NCBI RefSeq assembly: GCF_014764305.1
Contig: NZ_CP061703.1
Span: 248,001-312,000, forward strand
Length of the DNA stretch: 64,000 nucleotides
Source of the DNA: Mesoflavibacter profundi
GTDB taxonomy: Bacteria; Bacteroidota; Bacteroidia; Flavobacteriales; Flavobacteriaceae
Direction: 5' to 3'
The position numbers and the translations under genes are program-made. Under the pieces are notes generated by a model. That model was given only the letters and a program-made list of their open reading frames with translations, had not been told where the DNA came from and searched no databases. The number at the start of each line of letters is the position of its first letter. Positions within the stretch are counted from its first letter, which is position 1. This document shows positions 19,004-31,900 of this stretch, in pieces.

Positions 19004-19936
19004 TTAGAAAAATCTTGGTGATAATATCTTAGTTACGTCTCTTGGTTCAAATCTTAGAAAAACTTCAAAAGAACCTTGTTCGAATTTAGTTTGTCCTAAA
19101 TCTGTAGTTTCTCTATCGTATGCAAAACCAAGCATAAAGCTTTCGGATAATTGGTAACCTAACATTGCACTAACAGCTGCATCCCATCTATAGGCCAATC
19201 CAAAAGTAAATTTTTCTTTTAATAATGCATTTGCCGAAATATCTGCTTGTAATGGTGCTCCTTGTACTGCTTTAATTAAAGCAGCTGGTTTTAGTTTTAA
19301 ATCAGAATTGATATCAAAAACATAACCTCCAATTAAATAAAAGTTCATTCGTTCTGTCGCAGTAGATAAAGAAGACTCGTCAAAATGTTTTGTTTCTAAA
19401 ATATTTGGAACAGAAAGTCCTAAATACCATTTATCTGCTTTTCGATAGTAAACTCCTGCTCCAAAATTTGGTGAAAATTTATTCTCTATATCAGACTGCA
19501 ATAATACATCTCCGCCGTTATATTGGCTTAACTCAGAATATCTAACATCTAATAAGTGTCCTCCAGCTTTTAAACCTAAAGCTAATCTACCTTCGTCTGA
19601 AACATTAATTGTATATGAAAAATCTGCATCTACGTAGGTTTCTTGAGTTGGTCCAATTCTATCATTAATTATTGATAAACCTAAGCCTATCTTATTGTTT
19701 TCGTCTATAGGCGAATGGATATTAAATGTTCCTGTATCTGGAGCTCCATCTAAACCAACCCATTGTGTTCTATATAACAATAATGCGCTTAATCCATCTC
19801 TAGAACCAGCATAAGCAGGATTAACACTCATTGTATTGTACATATACTGAGTATACTGTGCATCTTGCTGAGCATAAACTTGATTTACTACTAACGTAGT
19901 AAAAAGTGTTAGTATGGTTAAAAATTTAATTTTCAT
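19004..19936 (-). CDS. Type IX secretion system membrane protein, PorP/SprF family (cassette 2)
   Basis: This 310-residue beta-barrel family protein has a signal peptide cut after QVYA. The family N-terminus reads QDAQYTQYMYNTMSVNPAYAG. Internal strands include LALGLKAGGHLL and GLSVPNILETKHFDE, and the C-terminal strand FEVFLRFEPRDVT is followed by a terminal SPRFF. It is strongly similar along its whole length to the protein at 3477-4421, and both end in SPRFF. It sits 49 bases after the giant adhesin 2 and 6 bases before the OmpA gene. By analogy with SprF and SprB it is probably the outer-membrane partner that allows adhesin 2 through the T9SS. Confidence 0.93.
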   Translation of the reverse strand: MKIKFLTILTLFTTLVVNQVYAQQDAQYTQYMYNTMSVNPAYAGSRDGLSALLLYRTQWVGLDGAPDTGTFNIHSPIDENNKIGLGLSIINDRIGPTQETYVDADFSYTINVSDEGRLALGLKAGGHLLDVRYSELSQYNGGDVLLQSDIENKFSPNFGAGVYYRKADKWYLGLSVPNILETKHFDESSLSTATERMNFYLIGGYVFDINSDLKLKPAALIKAVQGAPLQADISANALLKEKFTFGLAYRWDAAVSAMLGYQLSESFMLGFAYDRETTDLGQTKFEQGSFEVFLRFEPRDVTKILSPRFF

Positions 19937-19956
19937 TTTAACTTTTTTATTTAATG

Positions 19957-19980
19957 AAGAGGCAAAATAAATTGCCTCTT
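19957..19980 (-). other. Intercistronic hairpin between adhesin 2 and PorP gene
   Basis: A perfect 9-base inverted repeat (19957-19965 and 19972-19980, core GAGGCAA/TTGCCTC) lies in the short gap after the adhesin 2 stop. The minus strand has only a weak, delayed T-rich tail. It occupies the same place as the hairpin at 4437-4464 in the other cassette. Confidence 0.6.
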
Positions 19981-19985
19981 TTTAA

Positions 19986-22900
19986 TTAACGTTGAATGTA
20001 TAAGTAACCTGCTTTAGATTTTGTTTCGTTACCATTGTTATATTCAATGATATAGAAATATGTTCCTACTGGTAATTGCTTATCTGCTTCAATAGTAGCT
20101 CTACCATTGGATACCCCATTAAAGAAGTTTCCTGATTGACCATAACCTGATGTTTGATATACAATTACTCCCCATCTGTTATAGATTGTAACCGTGTTAT
20201 CTGGATATAACTCTATATTTCTTATCACAAATACATCATTATCTCCATCTCCGTTAGGAGTTACAGCATTAAATACTTCTAAATCATCCTCAGAAGGATT
20301 TGCATTGTTTACACCTAGATAATCTGGCAGTCCATCTCCATCACTATCTACAGCATCATCACCAAATCCAATACCATTTCCGTTAGAATCTGGATACTCG
20401 TCTTCTGTTAATATTCCGTCGTTATCATCATCTGTATCTAAATAATCTGGAATTCCGTCACCATCTGTATCATCATTAGTTGGATTATTATCTCCTGTTG
20501 AATCTACACTTCCATCAGAAATATCTGTATCTCCATAATCTTCATTTACAGTATCTATACCATCACCATCATCATCTGGATCTAACCAATCTGGAATACC
20601 ATCGTTGTCTGTATCTCCATAAGGAAACTCTACTCCATTTGGTACATTATCGTTATCACAATCTGCATCAAACCAATCTCCAGATTGAGCCACATCAGCT
20701 TCGTTTAAATAATTAAAATCACAAGCGTCTAATGGATTTGTACCATCATTTATTTCAGTTTCATTTAGATAGCCATCACCATCACAATCTGAAGATAACC
20801 ATGGTTCTGATTGAATTTCAGTAACACTATCTGGATTATAATCACACGGATTATTTGAATCTGTTCCTTCTAATATTTCTACTGAACTTAATACTCCATC
20901 TCCATCAGGATCTCCATCTGGTTCGTAAGTAATTGTAATAGTAGCTTGATTAGATACATTTCCATCATTGTCCTGAATTGTATAGTTAATTGGTGTTGGA
21001 TTATCATTAAATCCATCTTCTGGAGTAAATGTTAATATACCTAAATTATCTATAGTCCAAGTACCTTCTCCTGGTACTACCAACGTATCATTAAACCCAT
21101 CTCCATCGCTATCTGTAGCTCCGTTTGTAGTAATGTTAATTGTTGATAAATCTAAAGTTCCATCAGAATCAACATCTGGACCATTACCATTATCTGCAAC
21201 TAAATCTATAATAACAATTGAACCAAATGGATTTAATAAACTATCATCATCCTCTGCAATTGGGTTTTGAGTTGCATAATCTATTGAAACTGTAGCTTCG
21301 TTAGATACATTTCCATCATTATCTTCTACAGTATAACCTATTGGAGTTGGATCGTCCGTAAAGCCTGATTCAGGTATAAATGTAATTATTCCTGTAGTAG
21401 GATCTACTACCCACGTACCTTCTCCTGGAACTACTAATGTATCATTATACCCATCACCATCAGCATCAAAAGCTGAAGGATCTGTAAGATTTACTGTAGT
21501 TGGATCTATTGTTCCATTAGCGTCAGAATCATTTGATGTGACATCTACTGAAACAGGTGAACCTGAAGTCGCATTGACTACAGAATCATCCACTGCGATT
21601 GGTGTACATCCTCCTGCTCCGGTATTTGGATCACATGGATCGTTTGGATCTGATGGTCCTGTTGGTACTAATGGTGTGTTTGGATCGTCAATTCCTGTTG
21701 TTTCCTCACAGTCGGTTAAACCATCTCCATCACTATCTGTTGCATCTAATCCGATTGGATCACATGGATCGTTTGGATCTGATGGTCCCGTTGGTACTAA
21801 TGGCGTGTTTGGATCGTCATTACCTGTTGTTTCCTCACAGTCGGTTAAACCATCTCCATCTGTATCCGTTGCATCTAATCCGATTGGATCACATGGATCG
21901 TTTGGATCGGATGGTCCTGTTGGTACTAATGGTGTATTTGGATCGTCATTGCCTGTCGTTTCCTCACAGTCAGTTAAACCATCTCCATCTGTATCCGTTG
22001 CATTTAATCCTATTGGATCACATGGATCGTTTGGATCTGATGGTCCTGTTGGTACTAATGGTGTATTTGGATCGTCATTGCCTGTTGTTTCCTCACAATC
22101 GGTTAAACCATCTCCATCTGTATCTGTTGCATCTAATCCGATTGGATCACATGGATCGTTTGGATCGGATGGTCCTGTTGGTACTAATGGTGTATTTGGA
22201 TCGTCATTGCCTGTCGTTTCCTCACAGTCAGTTAAACCATCTCCATCTGTATCTGTTGCATCTAATCCGATTGGATCACATGGATCGTTTGGATCTGATG
22301 GTCCTGTTGGTACTAATGGTGTGTTTGGATCGTCATTACCTGTTGTTTCCTCACAGTCGGTTAAGCCATCTCCATCACTATCTGTAGGGAATGGACAAGT
22401 ATCTACTGTTACTGTTATTGTAGCTGTATTTGATACATTTCCATCATTATCCTCTACGGTATAAGATATTGGCGTTGTCGTTCCTGTAAATGTAGGATCT
22501 GGTGTAAATGTGATTGTACCATCTCCATTATCTGTATATGTTCCTTCTCCTGGTACTGTGATAGTACTTTGCTGTCCTGGTGTCAATGGATCTAAATCTA
22601 CTGTTGTATCTTCTATCGTACCATTTGGATCACTATCATTATCTGTAATATCTATCACTACTGGAGTATTAGGCTGTGTACTTGATGAATCATCCACTGC
22701 AATTGGAGTACATCCTCCTGCTCCGGTATTTGGATCACATGGATCGTTTGGATCTGATGGTCCTGTTGGTACTAATGGCGTGTTTGGATCGTCATTACCT
22801 GTTGTTTCCTCACAATCGGTTAAACCGTCTCCATCTGTATCTGTTGCATCTAATCCGATTGGATCACATGGATCGTTTGGATCGGATGGTCCTGTTGGTA

Positions 22901-25900
22901 CTAATGGTGTGTTTGGATCGTCATTTCCTGTTGTTTCCTCACAGTCGGTTAAGCCATCTCCATCTGTATCCGTTGCATCTAATCCGATTGGATCACATGG
23001 ATCGTTTGGATCTGATGGTCCCGTTGGTACTAATGGTGTGTTTGGATCGTCATTACCTGTCGTTTCCTCACAATCGGTTAAACCGTCTCCATCTGTATCT
23101 GTTGCATCTAATCCGATTGGATCACATGGATCGTTTGGATCTGATGGTCCCGTTGGTACTAATGGTGTATTTGGATCGTCATTGCCTGTCGTTTCCTCAC
23201 AATCGGTTAAACCGTCTCCATCTGTATCTGTTGCATCTAATCCGATTGGATCACATGGATCGTTTGGATCTGATGGTCCTGTTGGTACTAATGGTGTGTT
23301 TGGATCGTCATTACCTGTTGTTTCCTCACAGTCGGTTAAGCCATCTCCATCACTATCTGTAGGGAATGGACAAGTATCTACTGTTACTGTTATTGTAGCT
23401 GTATTTGATACATTTCCATCATTATCCTCTACGGTATAAGATATTGGCGTTGTCGTTCCTGTAAATGTAGGATCTGGTGTAAATGTGATTGTACCATCTC
23501 CATTATCTGTATATGTTCCTTCTCCTGGTACTGTGATAGTACTTTGCTGTCCTGGTGTCAATGGATCTAAATCTACTGTTGTATCTTCTATCGTACCATT
23601 TGGATCACTATCATTATCTGTAATATCTATCACTACTGGAGTATTAGGCTGTGTACTTGATGAATCATCCACTGCAATTGGAGTACATCCTCCTGCTCCG
23701 GTATTTGGATCACATGGATCGTTTGGATCTGATGGTCCTGTTGGTACTAATGGCGTGTTTGGATCGTCATTACCTGTTGTTTCCTCACAATCGGTTAAAC
23801 CGTCTCCATCTGTATCTGTTGCATCTAATCCGATTGGATCACATGGATCGTTTGGATCGGATGGTCCTGTTGGTACTAATGGTGTGTTTGGATCGTCATT
23901 TCCTGTTGTTTCCTCACAGTCGGTTAAGCCATCTCCATCTGTATCCGTTGCATCTAATCCGATTGGATCACATGGATCGTTTGGATCTGATGGTCCCGTT
24001 GGTACTAATGGTGTGTTTGGATCGTCATTACCTGTCGTTTCCTCACAATCGGTTAAACCGTCTCCATCTGTATCTGTTGCATCTAATCCGATTGGATCAC
24101 ATGGATCGTTTGGATCTGATGGTCCCGTTGGTACTAATGGTGTGTTTGGATCGTCATTACCTGTCGTTTCCTCACAATCGGTTAAACCGTCTCCATCTGT
24201 ATCTGTTGCATCTAATCCGATTGGATCACATGGATCGTTTGGATCGGATGGTCCTGTTGGTACTAATGGTGTGTTTGGATCGTCATTACCTGTCGTTTCC
24301 TCACAGTCAGTTAAACCATCTCCATCTGTATCCGTTGCATTTAATCCTATTGGATCACATGGATCGTTTGGATCTGATGGTCCTGTTGGTACTAATGGCG
24401 TGTTTGGATCGTCATTACCTGTTGTTTCCTCACAATCGGTTAAACCGTCTCCATCTGTATCTGTTGCATCTAATCCGATTGGATCACATGGATCGTTTGG
24501 ATCGGATGGTCCTGTTGGTACTAATGGTGTGTTTGGATCGTCATTTCCTGTTGTTTCCTCACAGTCGGTTAAGCCATCTCCATCTGTATCCGTTGCATCT
24601 AATCCGATTGGATCACATGGATCGTTTGGATCTGATGGTCCCGTTGGTACTAATGGTGTGTTTGGATCGTCATTACCTGTCGTTTCCTCACAATCGGTTA
24701 AACCGTCTCCATCTGTATCTGTTGCATCTAATCCGATTGGATCACATGGATCGTTTGGATCGGATGGTCCTGTTGGTACTAATGGTGTGTTTGGATCGTC
24801 ATTACCTGTCGTTTCCTCACAGTCAGTTAAACCATCTCCATCTGTATCTGTTGCATCTAATCCGATTGGATCACATGGATCGTTTGGATCGGATGGTCCC
24901 GTTGGTACTAATGGTGTGTTTGGATCGTCATTACCTGTTGTTTCCTCACAGTCGGTTAAGCCATCTCCATCTGTATCCGTTGCATTTAATCCTATTGGAT
25001 CACATGGATCGTTTGGATCTGATGGTCCTGTTGGTACTAATGGTGTATTTGGATCGTCATTACCTGTTGTTTCCTCACAGTCGGTTAAACCATCTCCATC
25101 TGTATCCGTTGCATCTAATCCGATTGGATCACATGGATCGTTTGGATCGGATGGTCCTGTTGGTACTAATGGTGTATTTGGATCGTCATTACCTGTTGTT
25201 TCCTCACAGTCGGTTAAACCATCTCCATCTGTATCCGTTGCATCTAATCCGATTGGATCACATGGATCGTTTGGATCTGATGGTCCTGTTGGTACTAATG
25301 GTGTGTTTGGATCGTCATTTCCTGTTGTTTCCTCACAATCGGTTAAACCATCTCCATCTGTATCCGTTGCATCTAATCCGATTGGATCACATGGATCGTT
25401 TGGATCTGATGGTCCTGTTGGTACTAACGGTGTGTTTGGATCGTCATTGCCTGTTGTTTCCTCACAATCGGTTAAACCATCTCCATCTGTATCCGTTGCA
25501 TCTAATCCGATTGGATCACATGGATCGTTTGGATCTGATGGTCCCGTTGGTACTAATGGTGTGTTTGGATCGTCATTACCTGTCGTTTCCTCACAATCGG
25601 TTAAACCGTCTCCATCTGTATCCGTTGCATCTAATCCGATTGGATCACATGGATCGTTTGGATCTGATGGTCCCGTTGGTACTAATGGTGTGTTTGGATC
25701 GTCATTACCTGTCGTTTCCTCACAGTCAGTTAAACCATCTCCATCTGTATCCGTTGCATTTAATCCTATTGGATCACATGGATCGTTTGGATCTGATGGT
25801 CCTGTTGGTACTAATGGCGTGTTTGGATCGTCATTACCTGTTGTTTCCTCACAATCGGTTAAACCGTCTCCATCTGTATCTGTTGCATCTAATCCGATTG

Positions 25901-28900
25901 GATCACATGGATCGTTTGGATCGGATGGTCCTGTTGGTACTAATGGTGTGTTTGGATCGTCATTTCCTGTTGTTTCCTCACAGTCGGTTAAGCCATCTCC
26001 ATCACTATCTGTAGGGAATGGACAAGTATCTACTGTTACTGTTATTGTAGCTGTATTTGATACATTTCCATCATTATCCTCTACGGTATAAGATATTGGC
26101 GTTGTCGTTCCTGTAAATGTAGGATCTGGTGTAAATGTGATTGTACCATCTCCATTATCTGTATATGTTCCTTCTCCTGGTACTGTGATAGTACTTTGCT
26201 GTCCTGGTGTCAATGGATCTAAATCTACTGTTGTATCTTCTATCGTACCATTTGGATCACTATCATTATCTGTAATATCTATCACTACTGGAGTATTAGG
26301 CTGTGTACTTGATGAATCATCCACTGCAATTGGAGTACATCCTCCTGCTCCGGTATTTGGATCACATGGATCGTTTGGATCTGATGGTCCTGTTGGTACT
26401 AATGGCGTGTTTGGATCGTCATTACCTGTTGTTTCCTCACAATCGGTTAAACCGTCTCCATCTGTATCTGTTGCATCTAATCCGATTGGATCACATGGAT
26501 CGTTTGGATCGGATGGTCCTGTTGGTACTAATGGTGTGTTTGGATCGTCATTTCCTGTTGTTTCCTCACAGTCGGTTAAGCCATCTCCATCTGTATCCGT
26601 TGCATCTAATCCGATTGGATCACATGGATCGTTTGGATCTGATGGTCCCGTTGGTACTAATGGTGTGTTTGGATCGTCATTACCTGTCGTTTCCTCACAA
26701 TCGGTTAAACCGTCTCCATCTGTATCTGTTGCATCTAATCCGATTGGATCACATGGATCGTTTGGATCTGATGGTCCCGTTGGTACTAATGGTGTATTTG
26801 GATCGTCATTGCCTGTCGTTTCCTCACAATCGGTTAAACCGTCTCCATCTGTATCTGTTGCATCTAATCCGATTGGATCACATGGATCGTTTGGATCTGA
26901 TGGTCCTGTTGGTACTAATGGTGTGTTTGGATCGTCATTACCTGTCGTTTCCTCACAGTCGGTTAAACCATCTCCATCTGTATCCGTTGCATTTAATCCT
27001 ATTGGATCACATGGATCGTTTGGATCGGATGGTCCTGTTGGTACTAATGGTGTATTTGGATCGTCATTACCTGTTGTTTCCTCACAGTCGGTTAAACCAT
27101 CTCCATCTGTATCCGTTGCATCTAATCCGATTGGATCACATGGATCGTTTGGATCTGATGGTCCTGTTGGTACTAATGGTGTGTTTGGATCGTCATTTCC
27201 TGTTGTTTCCTCACAATCGGTTAAACCATCTCCATCTGTATCCGTTGCATCTAATCCGATTGGATCACATGGATCGTTTGGATCTGATGGTCCTGTTGGT
27301 ACTAACGGTGTGTTTGGATCGTCATTGCCTGTTGTTTCCTCACAATCGGTTAAACCATCTCCATCTGTATCCGTTGCATCTAATCCGATTGGATCACATG
27401 GATCGTTTGGATCTGATGGTCCCGTTGGTACTAATGGTGTGTTTGGATCGTCAATTCCTGTCGTTTCCTCACAGTCGGTTAAACCGTCTCCATCACTATC
27501 TGTAGGGAATGGACAAGTATCTACTGTTACTGTTATTGTAGCTGTATTTGATACATTTCCATCATTATCCTCTACGGTGTAAGATATTGGTGTTGTCGTT
27601 CCTGTAAATGTAGGATCTGGTGTAAATGTGATTGTACCATCTCCATTATCTGTATATGTCCCTTCTCCTGGTACTGTGATAGTACTTTGCTGTCCTGGTG
27701 TCAATGGATCTAAATCTACTGTTGTATCTTCTATCGTACCATCTGGATCGTTATCATTATTTAGTATTGGTATCACTATAGAAATCCCAGGTTCAGTTGA
27801 AGCTGTATCATTTATTGCAATTGGCGTCTGTGCATCGTAATCTAAGCTGATCGTAGATGCGTTTGAAACATTACCATCGTTGTCTTCTACTGTATATGCT
27901 ATTGGTGTTGGATCGCCTGTAAAGCCTACCTCTGGGGTAAAGGTCACGGCGCCTGTAGTATTGTCTACCGTCCAGGTTCCTTCACCTGCAACCACTAACG
28001 TATCGTTATCACCATCGCCATCACTATCTGTTGCGCCGGCTGTAATAATGTTTACCGTACTAGCGTCTAACGTCCCATCTGGATCGGTATCTATTCCATT
28101 ACCATTGTCTGCAAATGGATCGACTACTGCTGCCGTGTTGGTCGTTAATCCTGTGATGGTATCGTCTTGCGTGATTGGCGTCTGTGCATCGTAATCTAAG
28201 CTGATCGTAGATGCGTTTGAAACATTACCATCGTTGTCTTCTACTGTATATGCTATTGGTGTTGGATCGCCTGTAAAGCCTACCTCTGGGGTAAAGGTCA
28301 CGGCGCCTGTGGTATTGTCTACCGTCCAGGTTCCTTCACCTGCAACCACTAACGTATCGTTATCACCATCGCCATCACTATCCGTTGCGCCGGCTGTAAT
28401 AATGTTTACCGTACTAGCGTCTAACGTCCCATCTGGATCGGTATCTATTCCATTACCATTGTCTGCAAATGGATCGACTACTGCTGCCGTGTTGGTCGTT
28501 AATCCTGTGATGGTATCGTCTTGCGTGATTGGCGTCTGTGCATCGTAATCTAAGCTGATCGTAGATGCGTTTGAAACATTACCATCGTTGTCTTCTACTG
28601 TATATGCTATTGGTGTTGGATCGCCTGTAAAGCCTACCTCTGGGGTAAAGGTCACGGCGCCTGTGGTATTGTCTACCGTCCAGGTTCCTTCGCCTGCAAC
28701 CACTAACGTATCGTTATCACCATCGCCATCACTATCCGTTGCGCCGGCTGTAATAATGTTTACCGTACTAGCGTCTAACGTCCCATCTGGATCGGTATCT
28801 ATTCCATTACCATTGTCTGCAAATGGATCGACTACTGCTGCCGTGTTGGTCGTTAATCCTGTGATGGTATCGTCTTGCGTGATTGGCGTCTGTGCATCGT

Positions 28901-31900
28901 AATCTAAGCTGATCGTAGATGCGTTTGAAACATTACCATCGTTGTCTTCTACTGTATATGCTATTGGTGTTGGATCGCCTGTAAAGCCTACCTCTGGGGT
29001 AAAGGTCACGGCGCCTGTAGTATTGTCTACCGTCCAGGTTCCTTCACCTGCAACCACTAACGTATCGTTATCACCATCGCCATCACTATCTGTTGCGCCG
29101 GCTGTAATAATGTTTACCGTACTAGCGTCTAACGTCCCATCTGGATCGGTATCTATTCCATTACCATTGTCTGCAAATGGATCGACTACTGCTGCCGTGT
29201 TGGTCGTTAATCCTGTGATGGTATCGTCTTGCGTGATTGGCGTCTGTGCATCGTAATCTAAGCTGATCGTAGATGCGTTTGAAACATTACCATCGTTGTC
29301 TTCTACTGTATATGCTATTGGTGTTGGATCGCCTGTAAAGCCTACCTCTGGGGTAAAGGTCACGGCGCCTGTAGTATTGTCTACCGTCCAGGTTCCTTCA
29401 CCTGCAACCACTAACGTATCGTTATCACCATCGCCATCACTATCCGTTGCGCCGGCTGTAATAATGTTTACCGTACTAGCGTCTAACGTCCCATCTGGAT
29501 CGGTATCTATTCCATTACCATTGTCTGCAAATGGATCGACTACTGCTGCCGTGTTGGTCGTTAATCCTGTGATGGTATCGTCTTGCGTGATTGGCGTCTG
29601 TGCATCGTAATCTAAGCTGATCGTAGATGCGTTTGAAACATTACCATCGTTGTCTTCTACTGTATATGCTATTGGTGTTGGATCGCCTGTAAAGCCTACC
29701 TCTGGGGTAAAGGTCACGGCGCCTGTAGTATTGTCTACCGTCCAGGTTCCTTCGCCTGCAACCACTAACGTATCGTTATCACCATCGCCATCACTATCCG
29801 TTGCGCCGGCTGTAATAATGTTTACCGTACTAGCGTCTAACGTCCCATCTGGATCGGTATCTATTCCATTACCATTGTCTGCAAATGGATCGACTACTGC
29901 TGCCGTGTTGGTCGTTAATCCTGTGATGGTATCGTCTTGCGTGATTGGCGTCTGTGCATCGTAATCTAAGCTGATCGTAGATGCGTTTGAAACATTACCA
30001 TCGTTGTCTTCTACTGTATATGCTATTGGTGTTGGATCGCCTGTAAAGCCTACCTCTGGGGTAAAGGTCACGGCGCCTGTAGTATTGTCTACCGTCCAGG
30101 TTCCTTCACCTGCAACCACTAACGTATCGTTATCACCATCGCCATCACTATCTGTTGCGCCGGCTGTAATAATGTTTACCGTACTAGCGTCTAACGTCCC
30201 ATCTGGATCGGTATCTATTCCATTACCATTGTCTGCAAATGGATCGACTACTGCTGCCGTGTTGGTCGTTAATCCTGTGATGGTATCGTCTTGCGTGATT
30301 GGCGTCTGTGCATCGTAATCTAAGCTGATCGTAGATGCGTTTGAAACATTACCATCGTTGTCTTCTACTGTATATGCTATTGGTGTTGGATCGCCTGTAA
30401 AGCCTACCTCTGGGGTAAAGGTCACGGCGCCTGTAGTATTGTCTACCGTCCAGGTTCCTTCACCTGCAACCACTAACGTATCGTTATCACCATCGCCATC
30501 ACTATCTGTTGCGCCGGCTGTAATAATGTTTACCGTACTAGCGTCTAACGTCCCATCTGGATCGGTATCTATTCCATTACCATTGTCTGCAAATGGATCG
30601 ACTACTGCTGCCGTGTTGGTCGTTAATCCTGTGATGGTATCGTCTTGCGTGATTGGCGTCTGTGCATCGTAATCTAAGCTGATCGTAGATGCGTTTGAAA
30701 CATTACCATCGTTGTCTTCTACTGTATATGCTATTGGTGTTGGATCGCCTGTAAAGCCTACCTCTGGGGTAAAGGTCACGGCGCCTGTAGTATTGTCTAC
30801 CGTCCAGGTTCCTTCACCTGCAACCACTAACGTATCGTTATCACCATCGCCATCACTATCTGTTGCGCCGGCTGTAATAATGTTTACCGTACTAGCGTCT
30901 AACGTCCCATCTGGATCGGTATCTATTCCATTACCATTGTCTGCAAATGGATCGACTACTGCTGCCGTGTTGGTCGTTAATCCTGTGATGGTATCGTCTT
31001 GCGTGATTGGCGTCTGTGCATCGTAATCTAAGCTGATCGTAGATGCGTTTGAAACATTACCATCGTTGTCTTCTACTGTATATGCTATTGGTGTTGGATC
31101 GCCTGTAAAGCCTACCTCTGGGGTAAAGGTCACGGCGCCTGTAGTATTGTCTACCGTCCAGGTTCCTTCACCTGCAACCACTAACGTATCGTTATCACCA
31201 TCGCCATCACTATCTGTTGCGCCGGCTGTAATAATGTTTACCGTACTAGCGTCTAACGTCCCATCTGGATCGGTATCTATTCCATTACCATTGTCTGCAA
31301 ATGGATCGACTACTGCTGCCGTGTTGGTCGTTAATCCTGTGATGGTATCGTCTTGCGTGATTGGCGTCTGTGCATCGTAATCTAAGCTGATCGTAGATGC
31401 GTTTGAAACATTACCATCGTTGTCTTCTACTGTATATGCTATTGGTGTTGGATCGCCTGTAAAGCCTACCTCTGGGGTAAAGGTCACGGCGCCTGTAGTA
31501 TTGTCTACCGTCCAGGTTCCTTCACCTGCAACCACTAACGTATCGTTATCACCATCGCCATCACTATCTGTTGCGCCGGCTGTAATAATGTTTACCGTAC
31601 TAGCGTCTAACGTCCCATCTGGATCGGTATCTATTCCATTACCATTGTCTGCAAATGGATCGACTACTGCTGCCGTGTTGGTCGTTAATCCTGTGATGGT
31701 ATCGTCTTGCGTGATTGGCGTCTGTGCATCGTAATCTAAGCTGATCGTAGATGCGTTTGAAACATTACCATCGTTGTCTTCTACTGTATATGCTATTGGT
31801 GTTGGATCGCCTGTAAAGCCTACCTCTGGGGTAAAGGTCACGGCGCCTGTAGTATTGTCTACCGTCCAGGTTCCTTCACCTGCAACCACTAACGTATCGT

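Noticed and set aside
21538-27582. Very long plus-strand open frames (up to 868 codons) opposite adhesin 2.
   Set aside because: They are opposite the 129-bp in-frame repeats. Because the unit is a multiple of three and has no stop on the other strand, the open frame repeats automatically. Their Ser/Pro/Val/Gly-rich products fit no known family.
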